Translations under genes and position numbers: made by a program
From: Alternaria dauci
Lineage: Eukaryota > Ascomycota > Dothideomycetes > Pleosporales > Pleosporaceae
Assembly: GCF_042100115.1 (NCBI RefSeq)
Contig: NC_091279.1
Span: 2,170,001-2,234,000, forward strand
DNA length: 64,000 nt
Direction of reading: 5' to 3'
The notes under the pieces: model-generated
What the model saw: the letters and a program-made list of their open reading frames with translations, nothing else
The model's database searches: none
What the model was told of the DNA's origin: nothing
Shown here: piece after piece, positions 42,186-53,800 of the stretch
How the letters are laid out: the number at the start of each line of letters is the position of its first letter
How positions within the stretch are numbered: position 1 is the first letter of the stretch

Positions 42186-44838
42186 ATGGCGGACGCAGAC
42201 ATAGAGGCCAATATTGACATTCTATTCAGTTTTGGAGCGGATCAGCTGGACCGAAATGAAGCCCGACAGCTTCTCGCGGTATGGCCCAAACAGCCCGCAC
42301 TCTGTTTGCGCGTTGCGACAAAGCCCTAACCAAGCAAATAGAATCATGGCCAAAGTGTCGAGGCCGCCATGGACAAATACTTCACCAGCATGGATCAAGG
42401 AGGCATACAAGCTCTAAAAACCCATCTGCGCAATTCACAAGCTAAGTGGGACGAGACTGCCTTTGCGGGGGCCGGTTATGGTATTGACGACACAAACGTT
42501 CCCAGTACGTCGACTTCGGTTCCGGAGACATCCTACAATAACACAACTGACAGCTGCGGACTTCAGCATTCAATATTGACTATGCTCCAGGCCACGAGAA
42601 TTACCCGCATAGCAACATTAATAGCAGAGCTCCCACACGGCCGCCTTCCCGGACGAGTGTCGCCTCCACACAAGCTCAAGCCGGCGACGCGCCTATGCAG
42701 AGTCAGTCCGCAGAATGCGCCAGCAACACTATACCGGGAGTGCTAACAAATGTCCAGGCATAGAAGGCCAAGAAACAGGTATCACCGGCTCCAATACCAA
42801 CTTTGGGCCGGCCATGAGAGACAATTACGATACGTCTCAGTGGGCCTTGGTACCAACCGCGACCGAGATCATCGCCGACCCCATCCCCGGTCAACGCAAG
42901 CGCGAAGAAGGAGAGCCTGCGATCCTCAAGCCATCCTCCAACTTCAACTACCTCCCCAATCTCATTCCCATCCTCCATTCGATACCGCTGTTCCGAAACG
43001 CGCTGCTATGTCCGGCTGTTCAAAAAGACGATTACTGGCAGGGCGACGAATGGTGGAAAGGCAATCCCAAGTCGACCTCGCGCATCTTTGATGCAAGTGT
43101 TGGACTTTCCGAGTCGTATAATCTAGAGATCCTTCACGAAGCGCAGCGGTTAATGGCCTTTCTGGATAAGACCGAGCGGATCTATGGATCAGTGAATGGA
43201 CTGCTTGAGAGCGAGGCCTGGAGAGAACTACCTTCAACCGTCGAGGACCCAGACGACGATCTGCTCAAATTCCTGGTGTTATGGGGCTTCGCGTTCGAGA
43301 GCCAGATGCCTAATGCTGAGTTGAACGGTACTCTTCGGTCTACAGTGGACGTTGCAGACAGCAACGTGGAGAGCTTTGTGCTTGATGCTGTGGTAACACG
43401 CGATCCATCTCGGCCTGACTTTAGCTTGTACGACGTCCTGGACGACTCGCTGTTCTCCGTGGTTGTGGGTAGTGCGCACATTCGCGAACCTAGCAACGTC
43501 CTGATATTACGGCTATCCTCGTCGAACACGGAGGCATCTGATCTAGGCATTCGCATTCCGGCCACCCTCTATATTGACCGATACCTCCAACAGAACAAGC
43601 ATGTCATCGACGGCATGTACAGTGATATCAGGCAGCACGAGGAACAACTGAATATCATCAAGTCGCAGGTGGAGAAGCTGAAGTATTACACTCCAAAGAA
43701 AGCAGGCGCGAAAAAGGTGGACTCCTTGCACTTACTTAAAACAAGCATGACTGCATTTGAGCCTGCAAAGTCCGGGAGCTCTCCAGACGATGCGTCAACG
43801 TTAGCCAAGCTACAGGAGCTATACAGCAGCATTGAAAGCAAGCTTGCAACCCTTGAAGAGCAGACTGAACAAGCGCAGAAGGCCATCGCCGGCATCTCCG
43901 GACGCTTCAAGCCCCGCGTAGACGACAGTACGGACACAACGGCGACTACTGCGGATGACAATGCCATGGACACCACTACCGAAACTACTGAGAACGTTGC
44001 CGAAAAGACCTCCGAGCCTGTCAAGGTCGAGTACCCAGCCGGACAAGCTCCAGAAGATGCTATGAACCGTCCTTACGAACTCTGGGGTGTGGCCACCCGC
44101 CGCGATGTAGTCTACATCCGGCATCCGGACATCAACTCCAACACTCCCAACGCAACACAATGGTGGCGCATGCAATACGACAGTGAATCCGCCAATCCCA
44201 TCATCCGACGCGACCGTCTCTCCCTATCCGAAGTCATCGAACGCGCAACCACGGAATCCGCCTCGGCCCTCCTCGTCTACGCAAACGAGGCTGCTACGAC
44301 CGCCGATCCTCTCCCGATACCCAAACCTCTCGAGGACTTTGCTAAAAAGGATAATCTAAACTTTTTGAGAGAGTTGCAAGAGAGTCGTACCGGCTGGGAA
44401 GACTATGGCGGTGACTATGGAGATGTGGCACAAGGAGGGTGGGACGACACTATGCAATCCACGTCCCATTCCAATCTTTCCTTTGACGAGGGAGTGGATG
44501 AGAATGGCTGGAGTGAGATTAGTGCTAAGGAGTTTTCTAGTAGCACTCGCCCACGGAACGATTCGAATATGAGTTCTGCGACGCTAACGCCAAACACGGA
44601 GATTGAGGATGACGAGCAGCAAGTCGCGGAAATGACTCCTGGTGGTGCGAATATGAGTAGTGCTAGTAGCGAGGCTGTGGGACGTGGGGATGATGCGATG
44701 GAGGTGGATGAGGAGGATAGGAAGTTGCAGAGTCAGGTGAGGTTCTCGGATGTGGATATGGAGGATGTGGGTGTGGGTGCTGCGGATGGTGGACTGGGGA
44801 CACGGCATATTGAGGTTTCGGAGAAGAAGGGTGGGTAG
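42186..44838 (+). CDS. UBA and inactive USP-like protein (USP25/28 or RUP1 type)
   Basis: Exons 42186-42278, 42342-42504, 42567-42701 and 42758-44838, phase-consistent, 823 residues. The N-terminus is a UBA-like helical bundle (IDILFSFGADQLDRNEARQLL then HGQSVEAAMDKYF). The segment after residue 130 (IEGQETGITGSN) leads to a region that looks like the start of a USP fold (FNYLPNLIPILHSIPLFRNALLCP), but where the catalytic Cys box would be there is an Asn, and the His box in the C-terminal part (RRDVVYIRHPD before WWRMQYDSE) does not have GHY. Coiled coils lie around residues 415-490. So it is probably a ubiquitin-binding pseudo-deubiquitinase. Yeast RUP1 partners Rsp5-Ubp2; the analogy is inference. 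The C-terminal tail is acidic and disordered. Confidence 0.7.
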
Positions 44839-45123
44839 AGTACGCCTTTTGTACTACCGGAAGAGGACCAGTGGGGCGAGGATTTTTATCATGCTTTGTA
44901 GATGTGAATCAGTGGTCGGAGAGAGGTATGGCTTGGTGGGTTTGGGGTTGGAGGCATGGATTGGTTAGATGCTAGGCGGATCTGGTCCCCGTAGTATCTG
45001 GTCGAGTTGAAACTATAGGTTCGCTTGGATGAGATGGGAACATTTTATTTTCATTCTCTGAGTTTGGTTCGGTCCCAAGGTTGGTCTTGTGCGGTCTTGT
45101 GACCTCTGGCTGGCTTCTATGGG

Positions 45124-45130
45124 TATAAAA
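45124..45130 (+). promoter_or_regulatory. TATA box, unit 1 of plus-strand array
   Basis: TATAAAA preceded by CTGGCTTCTATGGG and followed by GCTGCTCTGGTCCTCG then a CT-rich leader with CACACATTC. Confidence 0.5.
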
Positions 45131-45455
45131 GCTGCTCTGGTCCTCGTCTGTTGTTCTTTTCTTCACACATTCTACTCAAAGCTTTTTTTTTCCCCAAAGA
45201 CTAAGCATAAACCGAGGATGATTTCTCTGTCCTCTCTCTCCAAAATGGAAATCAAAAGTTGCCATGTTTCTGGGATTCTTTAAAAACACCTCTCACGGGT
45301 CTCATGTTCCGTCTTCTTCTCTCCACGAAAATAGCAGAGGAGATGACAAATGTCCTCCTCGTCTCGCGCGCGATACCAAAACCTCTTCAAAACCCAAGCC
45401 ATGGACGAGCCCTCCAGCATGTGGGCTAGAGACTCACGATAATCGGTCTGGTGCC

Positions 45456-45513
45456 TTTACGCTCGACACCTTTCCAGGTTGTCTTTTACGCTCGACACCT
45501 CTCCAGGTTGTCT
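45456..45513. repeat. 29-bp tandem duplication in the plus-strand array
   Basis: Two adjacent copies (unit begins TTTACGCTCGACACC) differing at one base. Confidence 0.7.
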
Positions 45514-45978
45514 CCTCCCTCAACACCTCACTAGTGTGTTGTGAAAAGTCTCTGATAACACTATTACGTTGGTTCCGGTGCCTCTTTTCTCCAAAGGACG
45601 ATGGATAAAGAGGATGTGCTGGCCCTTCCTCGGAGAGTCTGGATATACGAAACTATGAGCGGCAACCTCTGTTTCTCAAAACTACCACCATCTTTGCCGG
45701 ATGACGTTGTCTTCGTTGGAAGAGATTTAAAAACCGCAACTCTTAGGTGTTGTCTATGGTGTCGGTGGTCCAAGGGCCAAAGGAACGTGCAAACCTCCGA
45801 ATGAGTCTGCAGTCGGCAGTCTAAATCACACCTTTAGGCATGGAAATTTTAAAGCACTTCGGGCAAGACGGTATGCGTATGAAGTTATGCGAAGCCGTCA
45901 AGAATTCAGAGGACGATGTGCCTATGGTTCTCGGAATAATCAGCGGAGCCGCGGAGTTACTGGAGCTGGATGCGTGGG

Positions 45979-45986
45979 TATAAAAA
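45979..45986 (+). promoter_or_regulatory. TATA box, unit 2 of plus-strand array
   Basis: TATAAAAA preceded by GGAGCTGGATGCGTGGG and followed by TCTCTCGGCTGGACTG. The first CCAAAA lies about 65 bp downstream. Confidence 0.5.
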
Positions 45987-46433
45987 TCTCTCGGCTGGAC
46001 TGTTCTTGTCGACTTTATCACATCTGGGGTTTTCATTTGATCACCAAAATGTCGAGATTGACATGAAATGTTTGCTGTCTCTTGCTCCCAAAACTTTGAA
46101 AGGCTGTCAGCATGAGAGACTGCTCTTCCTCTCTTTTCCCAAAAAACGATCTTTCGGTCATTGGAGCCATGAGAGCGCGGTGGCCAAAAGCACATATCAG
46201 TCGTCATATGCTCGGAGAATAGGACTCTGCCTCTACCAAAAGAGGAGCGATAGGACACTATGTTGCCTACCCTCTTCTTAGTTCAGAAACCTACTTTTGT
46301 CAACTTCGGCCTTAGAAACTCTTGAACATCCAGTTCATGTGTTCTGCAGAATTCCGAGAAAGCATTAGAACCATCGGCTAAGCTTCGTATAGACTGTTTA
46401 GCCCGTTCTTGCTCGTCTTAGCTGGAAGAAGTG

Positions 46434-46442
46434 GATATAAAG
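46434..46442 (+). promoter_or_regulatory. TATA box, unit 3 of plus-strand array
   Basis: GATATAAAG preceded by TTAGCTGGAAGAAGTG. Followed about 30 bp later by TCGTCTATCCTCTATC and CCCCAAAAG. Confidence 0.5.
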
Positions 46443-46838
46443 AGCCTACGCGAGGTGTATACTTAGTCGTCTATCCTCTATCTCTATTCCCCAAAAGCCT
46501 GAAAAAATTGACCTATGTAATAACGGTGCTTTTCGGCTGTATTATTTCAGGCAAAAGGATACCCACCGGGATTGACATGGTCTGAGTGGACTGTCCGAAA
46601 GGTACACGACCTCTCGCCATGTCTTCCGTCTTCCCTCTTTCTCCAGAATCTATAGGAAGATTGGAACAGCCTTCTTCTCCAGCTTTTCAACCCAGAACTG
46701 TTGTCCAGTCAAGCCATGCTTCATCTCGTGCAATTGGAAGTGTTCGCTACACAGATCGAGACCACCCCAATTCACGAGAACATGTCTACAAAACCGTCCT
46801 TGAAAAAACTATTCGCAGCAGCTTCTGGCTGTCACAAG

Positions 46839-46846
46839 TATATAAG
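46839..46846 (+). promoter_or_regulatory. TATA box, unit 4 of plus-strand array
   Basis: TATATAAG preceded by CTTCTGGCTGTCACAAG. Leader TTTCTTAATTACACTCG. Confidence 0.5.
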
Positions 46847-47096
46847 TCTCTACCAGGCTGGAGTCAGTTTCTTAATTACACTCGACTTCTTTACTTTTAA
46901 ACAAAACATGTGTGGGAGGTACCCATGGTTTGTTGGACTCTTGCTGCTGCTATTACCATAAAAAAAGACACGACCAGAAGTTTGAAATAGGCGACCACGT
47001 TGGATATGACGTGTGCCAAAGCGAAACCAGTTTTTACCCATGGATCGAAACGCAAAGCAAAATTTTCCATGTGGAAAAGAGAGCGCCTCCTGTAGC

Positions 47097-47104
47097 TATA
47101 AAAA
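47097..47104 (+). promoter_or_regulatory. TATA box, unit 5 of plus-strand array
   Basis: TATAAAAA with weaker pyrimidine leader. ACCAAAACC lies about 30 bp downstream. Confidence 0.4.
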
Positions 47105-47415
47105 CCGGCGACGATAGCCACATGAGATACCAAAACCGGCTCTCGCGTGCTCACGGGCTGGGCTTCTGCTCTGGGCTTGACAAAAGAGACGTGCTTCATC
47201 GTCAGTTTTACTCTTCGACAAACTGCTTTACCAAAACACGGTACAATCAAAACCTCAACCACAATATCGCATGTTTGTCCACTCTTCTTCCGAAAATTAG
47301 AGAGACCAAACATGGGCAGGCATTTCCAACCTGGAAAACGATTGTATCATGTACGGCCACGACAGATGCAAATGAGAGACGAAAATGGCCATGCCAGCGC
47401 GCTGCTGGAAGGTTG

Positions 47416-47423
47416 TATATAAA
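47416..47423 (+). promoter_or_regulatory. TATA box, unit 6 of plus-strand array
   Basis: TATATAAA preceded by GCTGCTGGAAGGTTG, followed by CTTCGCCCTTAGGCC and TTTCTTCCACATCTACAC, the clearest promoter of the series. Confidence 0.5.
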
Positions 47424-48156
47424 CTTCGCCCTTAGGCCTCAGCTTTCTTCCACATCTACACACCCTTCTTTTCAGATTTCTAAAAAGACGAATAAGTCAC
47501 TCGATGACTGCGGTCTTTCCTGGCGTTTCTCAAAGCCATGAGCAGCTCCAACATGTGTGTGTTGCCTTTGCCCAACTAAACCACAACGATTCCGTCCATG
47601 GATATGCCGAGCCGGCCAAATGGTTTAGCCAAAAAGCATGTATCGCGAAATGTCTGCAAGAATCCTCATTTGTTTATCCAAACTGCTATTCGCATACTCG
47701 ATTACCACTTTCTTTCCTGGCCTCTTCAGAATGACCTTTATGCAGCATTGTGGCGTCTTGCCGCCTTGTCAATATCAAAATCGAATCCGAACCATGTTAT
47801 GAGAGCGCCGGGTGTGTCGGGAGATAGCAGGATCTCTAACGTATGGCGAGAGGCTTGTTGAAAAAAAACCAAAGTCAGGTACTTGACAAATGCTTTACAT
47901 TGCTGCATCGAAAGTCTCTAAACGCGAAACTAAAAGCTCTATGACTTCTGCTTGCCCGGAGACATCGATGGGAAGCATATAGAGTCTGCTCCAGCTCGTA
48001 CCTCCTTCTTGTATCTTTGCATACTTTGTTCTCGATGTCACAGACTCCACAACTATACCACATTGCCGCCGTCGTGGAAACCAAAACACATCGTTGAACA
48101 TGTCATGTTCTTCTGCACCTTGTCTTTTGAAACCCGAGTCTTCTCCTGGGATGAAC

Positions 48157-48165
48157 TTATAAAAT
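48157..48165 (+). promoter_or_regulatory. Possible TATA box, unit 7 of plus-strand array
   Basis: TTATAAAAT. Weak, no clear CT-rich leader. Confidence 0.3.
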
Positions 48166-48401
48166 CGTTAAGAAAATGTGATATGGGATAGGAGGACAAA
48201 TATCCGGACAGCGCTACGATCGAAATTTTTAAAGTCAATGCCGACCAGTGGATTTCGTCATTTTGGAGCTATGGAGTGTATATGAAACGAGAAGCCGAGT
48301 CGCGACCATGGGCCAACATTAAGTTCGTACAAACTATCTCAATAATCATAGCCTTCGATTCATGTTCTTGTTGTCAATACCACCACACCATTTCATCCCT
48401 C

Positions 48402-49498
48402 TTAACCCTGCATCTCAATACCACCAGATCCGTGAAGCACCTCGCCAGTGCAGTACGATCCTAGTGGTGAAGCTAGATGCACGTAGCATGTCGCCATCTC
48501 AACCGGCATACCCGGCCTATTCAGCGGGCAAGCGCCAACACCTAGCGAATCCATAGTATCCGCAGGGTTGTTCTTAGTAGCCGGCTGCAACGGAGTCCAG
48601 ATAATGCCTGGCGCGACAGCGTTCACGCGGATACCGTTTGGCGCCTGCTGCTGCGCAAGACCACGGGTGAAAGTCGCAATGGCTCCCTTGGTGGACGCGT
48701 AGTCGAGGAGCATGGGGTTAGACATGTAGGCCGCAACGGAAGTGCTGTTTACGATGCAGTCGCCGCGCTTCATGTGCTTGAGCGCGTATTTGGACATGGC
48801 GAACATGGAGATGACGTTTGTCTGGAAGGTCTTTTCTGTAACGTCGAGATCGATTTCTGTAATGTCCGTGCAGGCTTCTTGCATCGCGGCTGTTGTGTCA
48901 TCAGTATTATTTCAAAAGATAAACAAAGTAACATGGTCTTACCGTTGTTGACGAGGACATTCAGCTTGCCAAACACTTTCATGTGTTGCTCAACAGCCTG
49001 CTCGCAGTTCTTCCTCTCCCGCAAGTTGAATTGCATGAGGTTCGCCTTGCGACCAGCCTCCTCGACCTTCTTCTTGACATACTGTGCGTCTTCCTCTTCC
49101 TCGGGAAGATACACGATACTAACATCGGCGCCTTCTCTCGCGAATAGAATGGCTACCGCTCGTCCAATACCCGAGTCTCCACCTGTGATCAATGCAGCCT
49201 TGCCCTGCATCAGGCCCCGACCCTCATACTCCTTGAGGTACGGCTTCTGGTTCTCGTCCCAGAACTCAAGACGTGACCATTCTGCCTTTTGTTCAGTCTT
49301 TGCGTCGAGACCTGGGCCACCTTCTTGGTTCTGGGGGGTGATCTCTGTGGACGGGTAGGCGGTGACGGGCGCCTTGTTGTCGCTCATCTTGAGGGTCGTG
49401 TGAGTAAAAGTGCGTGTGATGGGTCTAATTGAGACAGAGGAAGTGATTGATTTCGTGAAATTGAGCTTCAAAGATCTGGTGATTGTTGTCCTGAACAT
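48402..49498 (-). CDS. Short-chain dehydrogenase/reductase, possibly mitochondrial
   Basis: Exons 48943-49498 (start could also be 49567 or 49387) and 48402-48889, 53-bp intron, 347 residues from ATG 49498. The classical SDR motifs are present: TGGDSGIGR (nucleotide-binding), NVLVNNAA at the intron junction, NSTS with the catalytic Ser, and YASTK with Tyr and Lys. The C-terminus (MATCYVHLASPLGSYCTGEVLHGSGG) is like bacterial glucose/ribitol dehydrogenase and general-stress proteins of the YdaD type. The leader after ATG 49498 is Arg/Ser/Thr-rich without acids, up to MSDNK, so a mitochondrial presequence is possible; ATG 49387 would produce a cytosolic form. Substrate unknown. Confidence 0.85.
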
Positions 49499-49567
49499 TT
49501 CTGCCCTTCGGAGAGGGTAATTGTAAGGGTGGGTTATGGTGGGGTTGGGATTTGATGAGATCGTCAT

Positions 49568-50879
49568 CGAACGTCATTGTTGAACGTACAACACCACGTC
49601 ACGACGAAGAGTCTAGACTTCTGTTTTGGAGGCTGTATATTAGCCGGTGCATAGAATCGCGATAACGATGGCATGTGGTATGTGTGCGGCACTCCAGTTG
49701 ACTGATGAAAGTTGCGCTTGCTGCGCCCAAGGGACTGTGCCGCTCCACGGGTGTCCATGTGCGCGGATACTATCCCGCTTTGAAACGCACTCGCGCGCCT
49801 AAACAGTAAGGGATGATCGAGAGAAAGTTGATTGAAGCGGACTGGAGTTCGAGGTATTACCGTGCGATGCCTAAGAGTGTGGAAATGATGGGGTCGAAAA
49901 CAGCGACCAATGGCCCCACTTTTCTTTCGGAGGAGGCATCGCGGCGCGTCGCGTCGCGTTCACAACTTCTCAACCCAACCCAACCTCCTTGACTTCTTTA
50001 ACTATGTTCCAAAGCTCTTCTAGCAAACCTTCTGCGACTAGGTCGCGCGTCATTGACGGCAACATTCTAGATATCTTCAGCGAGATTCTACCTACTGCAG
50101 TAACAGTGCCCGGTGGTCGCATGATGTTCTTCTAGCTGCAACGTGAATTGCAGCTCCGGACATATCGGCCAATCAGTTTCTAGGACGAGCGTCTTTCACC
50201 GCTGTGTCGTATCCTCATTCTATTAAACCTCCTCAGATTGAGCCGAAGGCTGTTCGCGTGCGTGACAGCGCTCTTTGGAAGGTATCCTGGGAGACAAAGA
50301 GAGTAGTCTTTTTATTATGTATGATTAACAGTGTAGACCACGTAGCGCCGCTGCCGACTTCCTGTGGCTAGTGTGTGGCGTTGTCAAAGTATCGTGACAT
50401 TTCCGCAGCGGACCTTGACTCCCACTTCTAGGCGTTATCAGACCTAGCACTTCACCAGCTCATGTTCTCAGTCGATCCGAAACGTAGTCTCTCGAGGGCG
50501 GAGACTCTATTGCTGGACAGCGATCCGCCCATAACAACGATTTCAAAGGAAAGCAAGATCGATTCAAGTAGCTGAGCTTTTACAGGACTTCAAAGGTTGC
50601 TCAGGTGTCCTGGTTTGTTTCACCACCCACCCGATCTTTACCCCTAGCGATCCGCAACGGGCCGAATAGCCCCGCCATACCTGGTATTTGCCCCGCCCGA
50701 CTGTCGTAACGTAGATACCTGACTATTTCCCGTCTTATCCCCCTTTTACTATATATGCCGTACGGATACGAGTTCCCCTTGCTCAAGAATACGTTCTGCG
50801 CTAAAGTGCAACAAGACTTTAGATATGGAAGCTTTCCACAGCCAACTTGCAAGCGACTTGTCGTTTCTCTGTGATCGCG
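49568..50879. other. Intergenic region with one possible small ORF
   Basis: A plus-strand frame from ATG 50004 to TAG 50135 (43 residues, with internal RSRVIDGNILDIFSEILPTA) has a good CT/CA-rich 5' context (CAACCCAACCTCCTTGACTTC) and protein-like composition. It may be a small gene, or the start of a degenerate one. The remainder shows no recognised feature. The strand-symmetric GCGTCGCGTCGCG at about 49945 is a short low-complexity run. Confidence 0.4.
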
Positions 50880-53800
50880 ATGGCTCCGTCAACTAGAAAG
50901 GACTCGCCGAACAGGAGCTCGTTTCCCTTGACGTATCGCAGCTACGAAAAAGACATCGAGTACATCGCTGGCTGGCTCGCGTGGACGTCGGAACGATGCG
51001 GATATCTGAGAGCCGACTCCGAGTCCAGAGCACAACATGACGCGGGCAAGCCAGCCTCAAAGTCTGGAAAGCGAGCAAAACACCCTATACGTATCGTAGA
51101 CTTTGTGAAAATGGCTAAGTTCATTGCTTCGTCCGATTCAAAGCCCGACGTGCCAGGGGCGCTCCAGAATGTTTTCGACCGGGTCATCGCAGCTCGGAGT
51201 GAGATGGCCGGTTGGTTTGAGAATGGACACAAGGGTAATTAAGAGGGAAACAAGAGACACAAGTACTTTATCACCGTTCTGAAAGTCACCGCAATATCGC
51301 TGAATCTGTCGACTCAAGAGATACCAGCGGTATTAGATGACATCAAACTACAAAACAAATCCTCTGGACTCATGGTCGAAGAGACGGACCCGTTGGACGA
51401 ACTCATAGTCGAGGTTAAAGAGAATCAACTGCCCAATATTAATCCTTGCCCCATTGAGCTGGACGAAAAGGATCTGGAAGAAGAGTTTTTCTTTGCTATT
51501 GGCACCTTTCTCAACGATATTTACCGCGTGCGGGCTTATCTTATTCGAGAGTGGGATGAGTATCGGCAGACAGGCAAAGGCCTCGCACGCACTGCAGCAA
51601 TTTCCAACACAGCCATCGATCTTGTGCGATCTGTGGAGCATGAGTTTGACCAGATGCTGGTTCGGCCAAATGAGTATGGGACAATCAGATCAGTACGAGA
51701 GATTGAGGCTAATAAGAATTGGTAGATATCCTGCCAAAGATTACCCCATCTGGACACTACCAGCGTTACTTTACCTTCGCTTCCACGATGAAAGCGATAT
51801 TGCAAAAGTCCATGTCGATTTCTACATCAAACCTTCCATGGGAACTAGGGCCCAGTGCAAAGATCATACGTGCGAGCAGGCGATCTTTTGTATGTTCTGC
51901 GTATATTCGGGCCTGAAATGGTACCTCCACATACGAAAGAATGAGCATCCTAGCAAATTCTACCTATTAACGCGAGCTACCTTTCATCTTCTCATGAGCA
52001 GAATGTCTCCGGAGACAAGGGATGTAGCGGATTGGGTCCAGATTCTCGATGTCGCCAGCGAGCACTTCAAAACATCTCTGGCGGTTGACGAGGCCACGCA
52101 TGGTATCAAGCACATGATGACATCTGAAGAGATACCCATATGGGTCACTGTGGTGATACAGGTGCACTTCGACGTTGAGATGGTCTTGAAGAACAAGAAT
52201 ACGCTTACAGGACCCTCTGAAGACTACCAGAAAAGCGTTCGCGAGGCTGCTGCCCAATTTGCAAAGATTGATCCTACCAAGCGGCCGTTCTTGAAGCATC
52301 TTGGGGCCGCTGAAGATGTCGGGTCATATTACAAAGACATGCGTAATACCATAAAAGAATACCGGAAGATTGCGTTGGAAAACCGATGGGGCGAGTGGCT
52401 GAAGAGGGAGGTAGTGGAAGACCATGTGGTACTGGGTAAGGTTGCATATGAACGAGACTGGTGTAAGTTTTGTCCATGTTCGAGCCATAACCAGATTGCG
52501 GCTAAATGCGACAGTCTTGAAAAGAAATCCGATTCGTTGCGGGCTTCTTGAGTACGAAATGCAGCTACAGATCAATCACGGGGCTTTGAGAATCGAGCAC
52601 CTGGGAGGCGACATACTCTACATGGCCTGGTTGTATATGGTTGGGAGCAGAATCCTTCACCCGGACGCTCCACGATGGCCCGATATGGAGTATTTGCTCT
52701 ATCGGCAACAAGACCAGTTAGTCTCTGGAGAATTTCGAAAGACTATTCAAGATATGGTGAAGGAGCTTAATACCGGGCATGAGAACCCCACCAGCAACCT
52801 GCCGAGGAACAAACAGTCCAAACAAGACGCTCGGAATGTGAAGCAGCTTCGTCGACTCGAGGACCCAAGCGTCATGGGAGCACTATTCATGGAACGGCTC
52901 CACGCCGAACCTGAATCAACAGCAAAGGCCCACAAGTGGCTTACGAAGTTGTCCAATCCGATATGCAAGCCAGAATCGCAGAAGATCTTGGACCTACAGG
53001 AAAACCTGCCCGAGGGGACTTATGAGACCTCAGGCTTTCTTCGTTCCGTGACGTCGCAACGCGAGCCACTCGCTTTGCTCGAACAACTTCGCCAGTAGTT
53101 GCTTGCGGATGACAATGATGTGCACTTCGACTGGCTCACCATGCTATCCACCTGTATGACCATCTGGAACGACATAATGCCATCTCTCAGAGGCAGTCCC
53201 ATCTTCAAGGATAATCAGGACGACCTAGACTCGCCTGCCAGTACGGTAGTCCGTCTACTTGAAGCGGCGTCAGGGAGCGAGCATATGACGGTGGGCATGT
53301 CTCTTTTGGAGGCAGTTTGGCAGAAAACACAGCACACAATCCAAAGGCCAGTATCAACTGAAATGGGCAGCAAGACCTGGGTTGGTGGTTTGGGATTGGC
53401 CAAGCTTTTAGACACTTGTAATCCTGCGTTGATGCTTATGAACCCAGGGCCGGTCAACTTTCTGAAAATCTACGCAAACTGGAGTGAGGACGATAAGAAA
53501 GACTCCCGGGTAGGAAGAGCGGTCTGGCAGGCGATTCAGGCATGTGAGACAAGCACGAAGACGACGCAAAACAACGAGGATGATGCAGATGAAGTGAAAG
53601 ACGTCCAGAAGTCAGTCGGCGACAATACTGAAGATGAAGACGAAACCAGTGGAGAATCGGACAGCGAAGATTATGGCTACGATGATCTTGAAGGAGGTTC
53701 GAGTGATGACGAACCTTTCACTGCTCAACAATTTACGGTGAACCTCAACGCGCTTTCTCGTGGTGGCAAGGGGAACACTTCCAACATGAATGAAGATCTC

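Larger units (their letters stand above)
44839..48401. other. Gene-free island with plus-strand TATA-box array
   Basis: About 3.6 kb with no recognised gene. TATA boxes on the plus strand: 45124, 45979, 46436, 46839, 47097, 47416 and probably 48158, each mostly followed by a CT-rich leader. CCAAAA occurs about twelve times on the plus strand (for example near 45239, 46048, 46139, 46183, 46237, 46490, 47131, 47233, 47629, 48079), and I see only one TTTTGG. Short ORFs after the TATA boxes (for example a 76-residue frame at 47504-47734 after the sixth) share nothing with each other. Interpreted as serial short transcription units, probably non-coding. No homology known to me. Confidence 0.55.

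Noticed and set aside
47504..47734. 76-residue ORF after the sixth TATA box as a protein gene
   Set aside because: No similar ORF follows the other units and its composition is not protein-like; not annotated as CDS.
44960..48400. Transposable element or remnant protein-coding repeat
   Set aside because: No terminal repeats, no transposase or reverse-transcriptase-like frame, and adjacent units do not align at protein level.
51674..51725. Frameshift in the DUF6604-type gene
   Set aside because: The apparent frame change is explained by a 52-bp intron with GTATGG donor, GCTAATAA branch and TAG acceptor in the correct phase.
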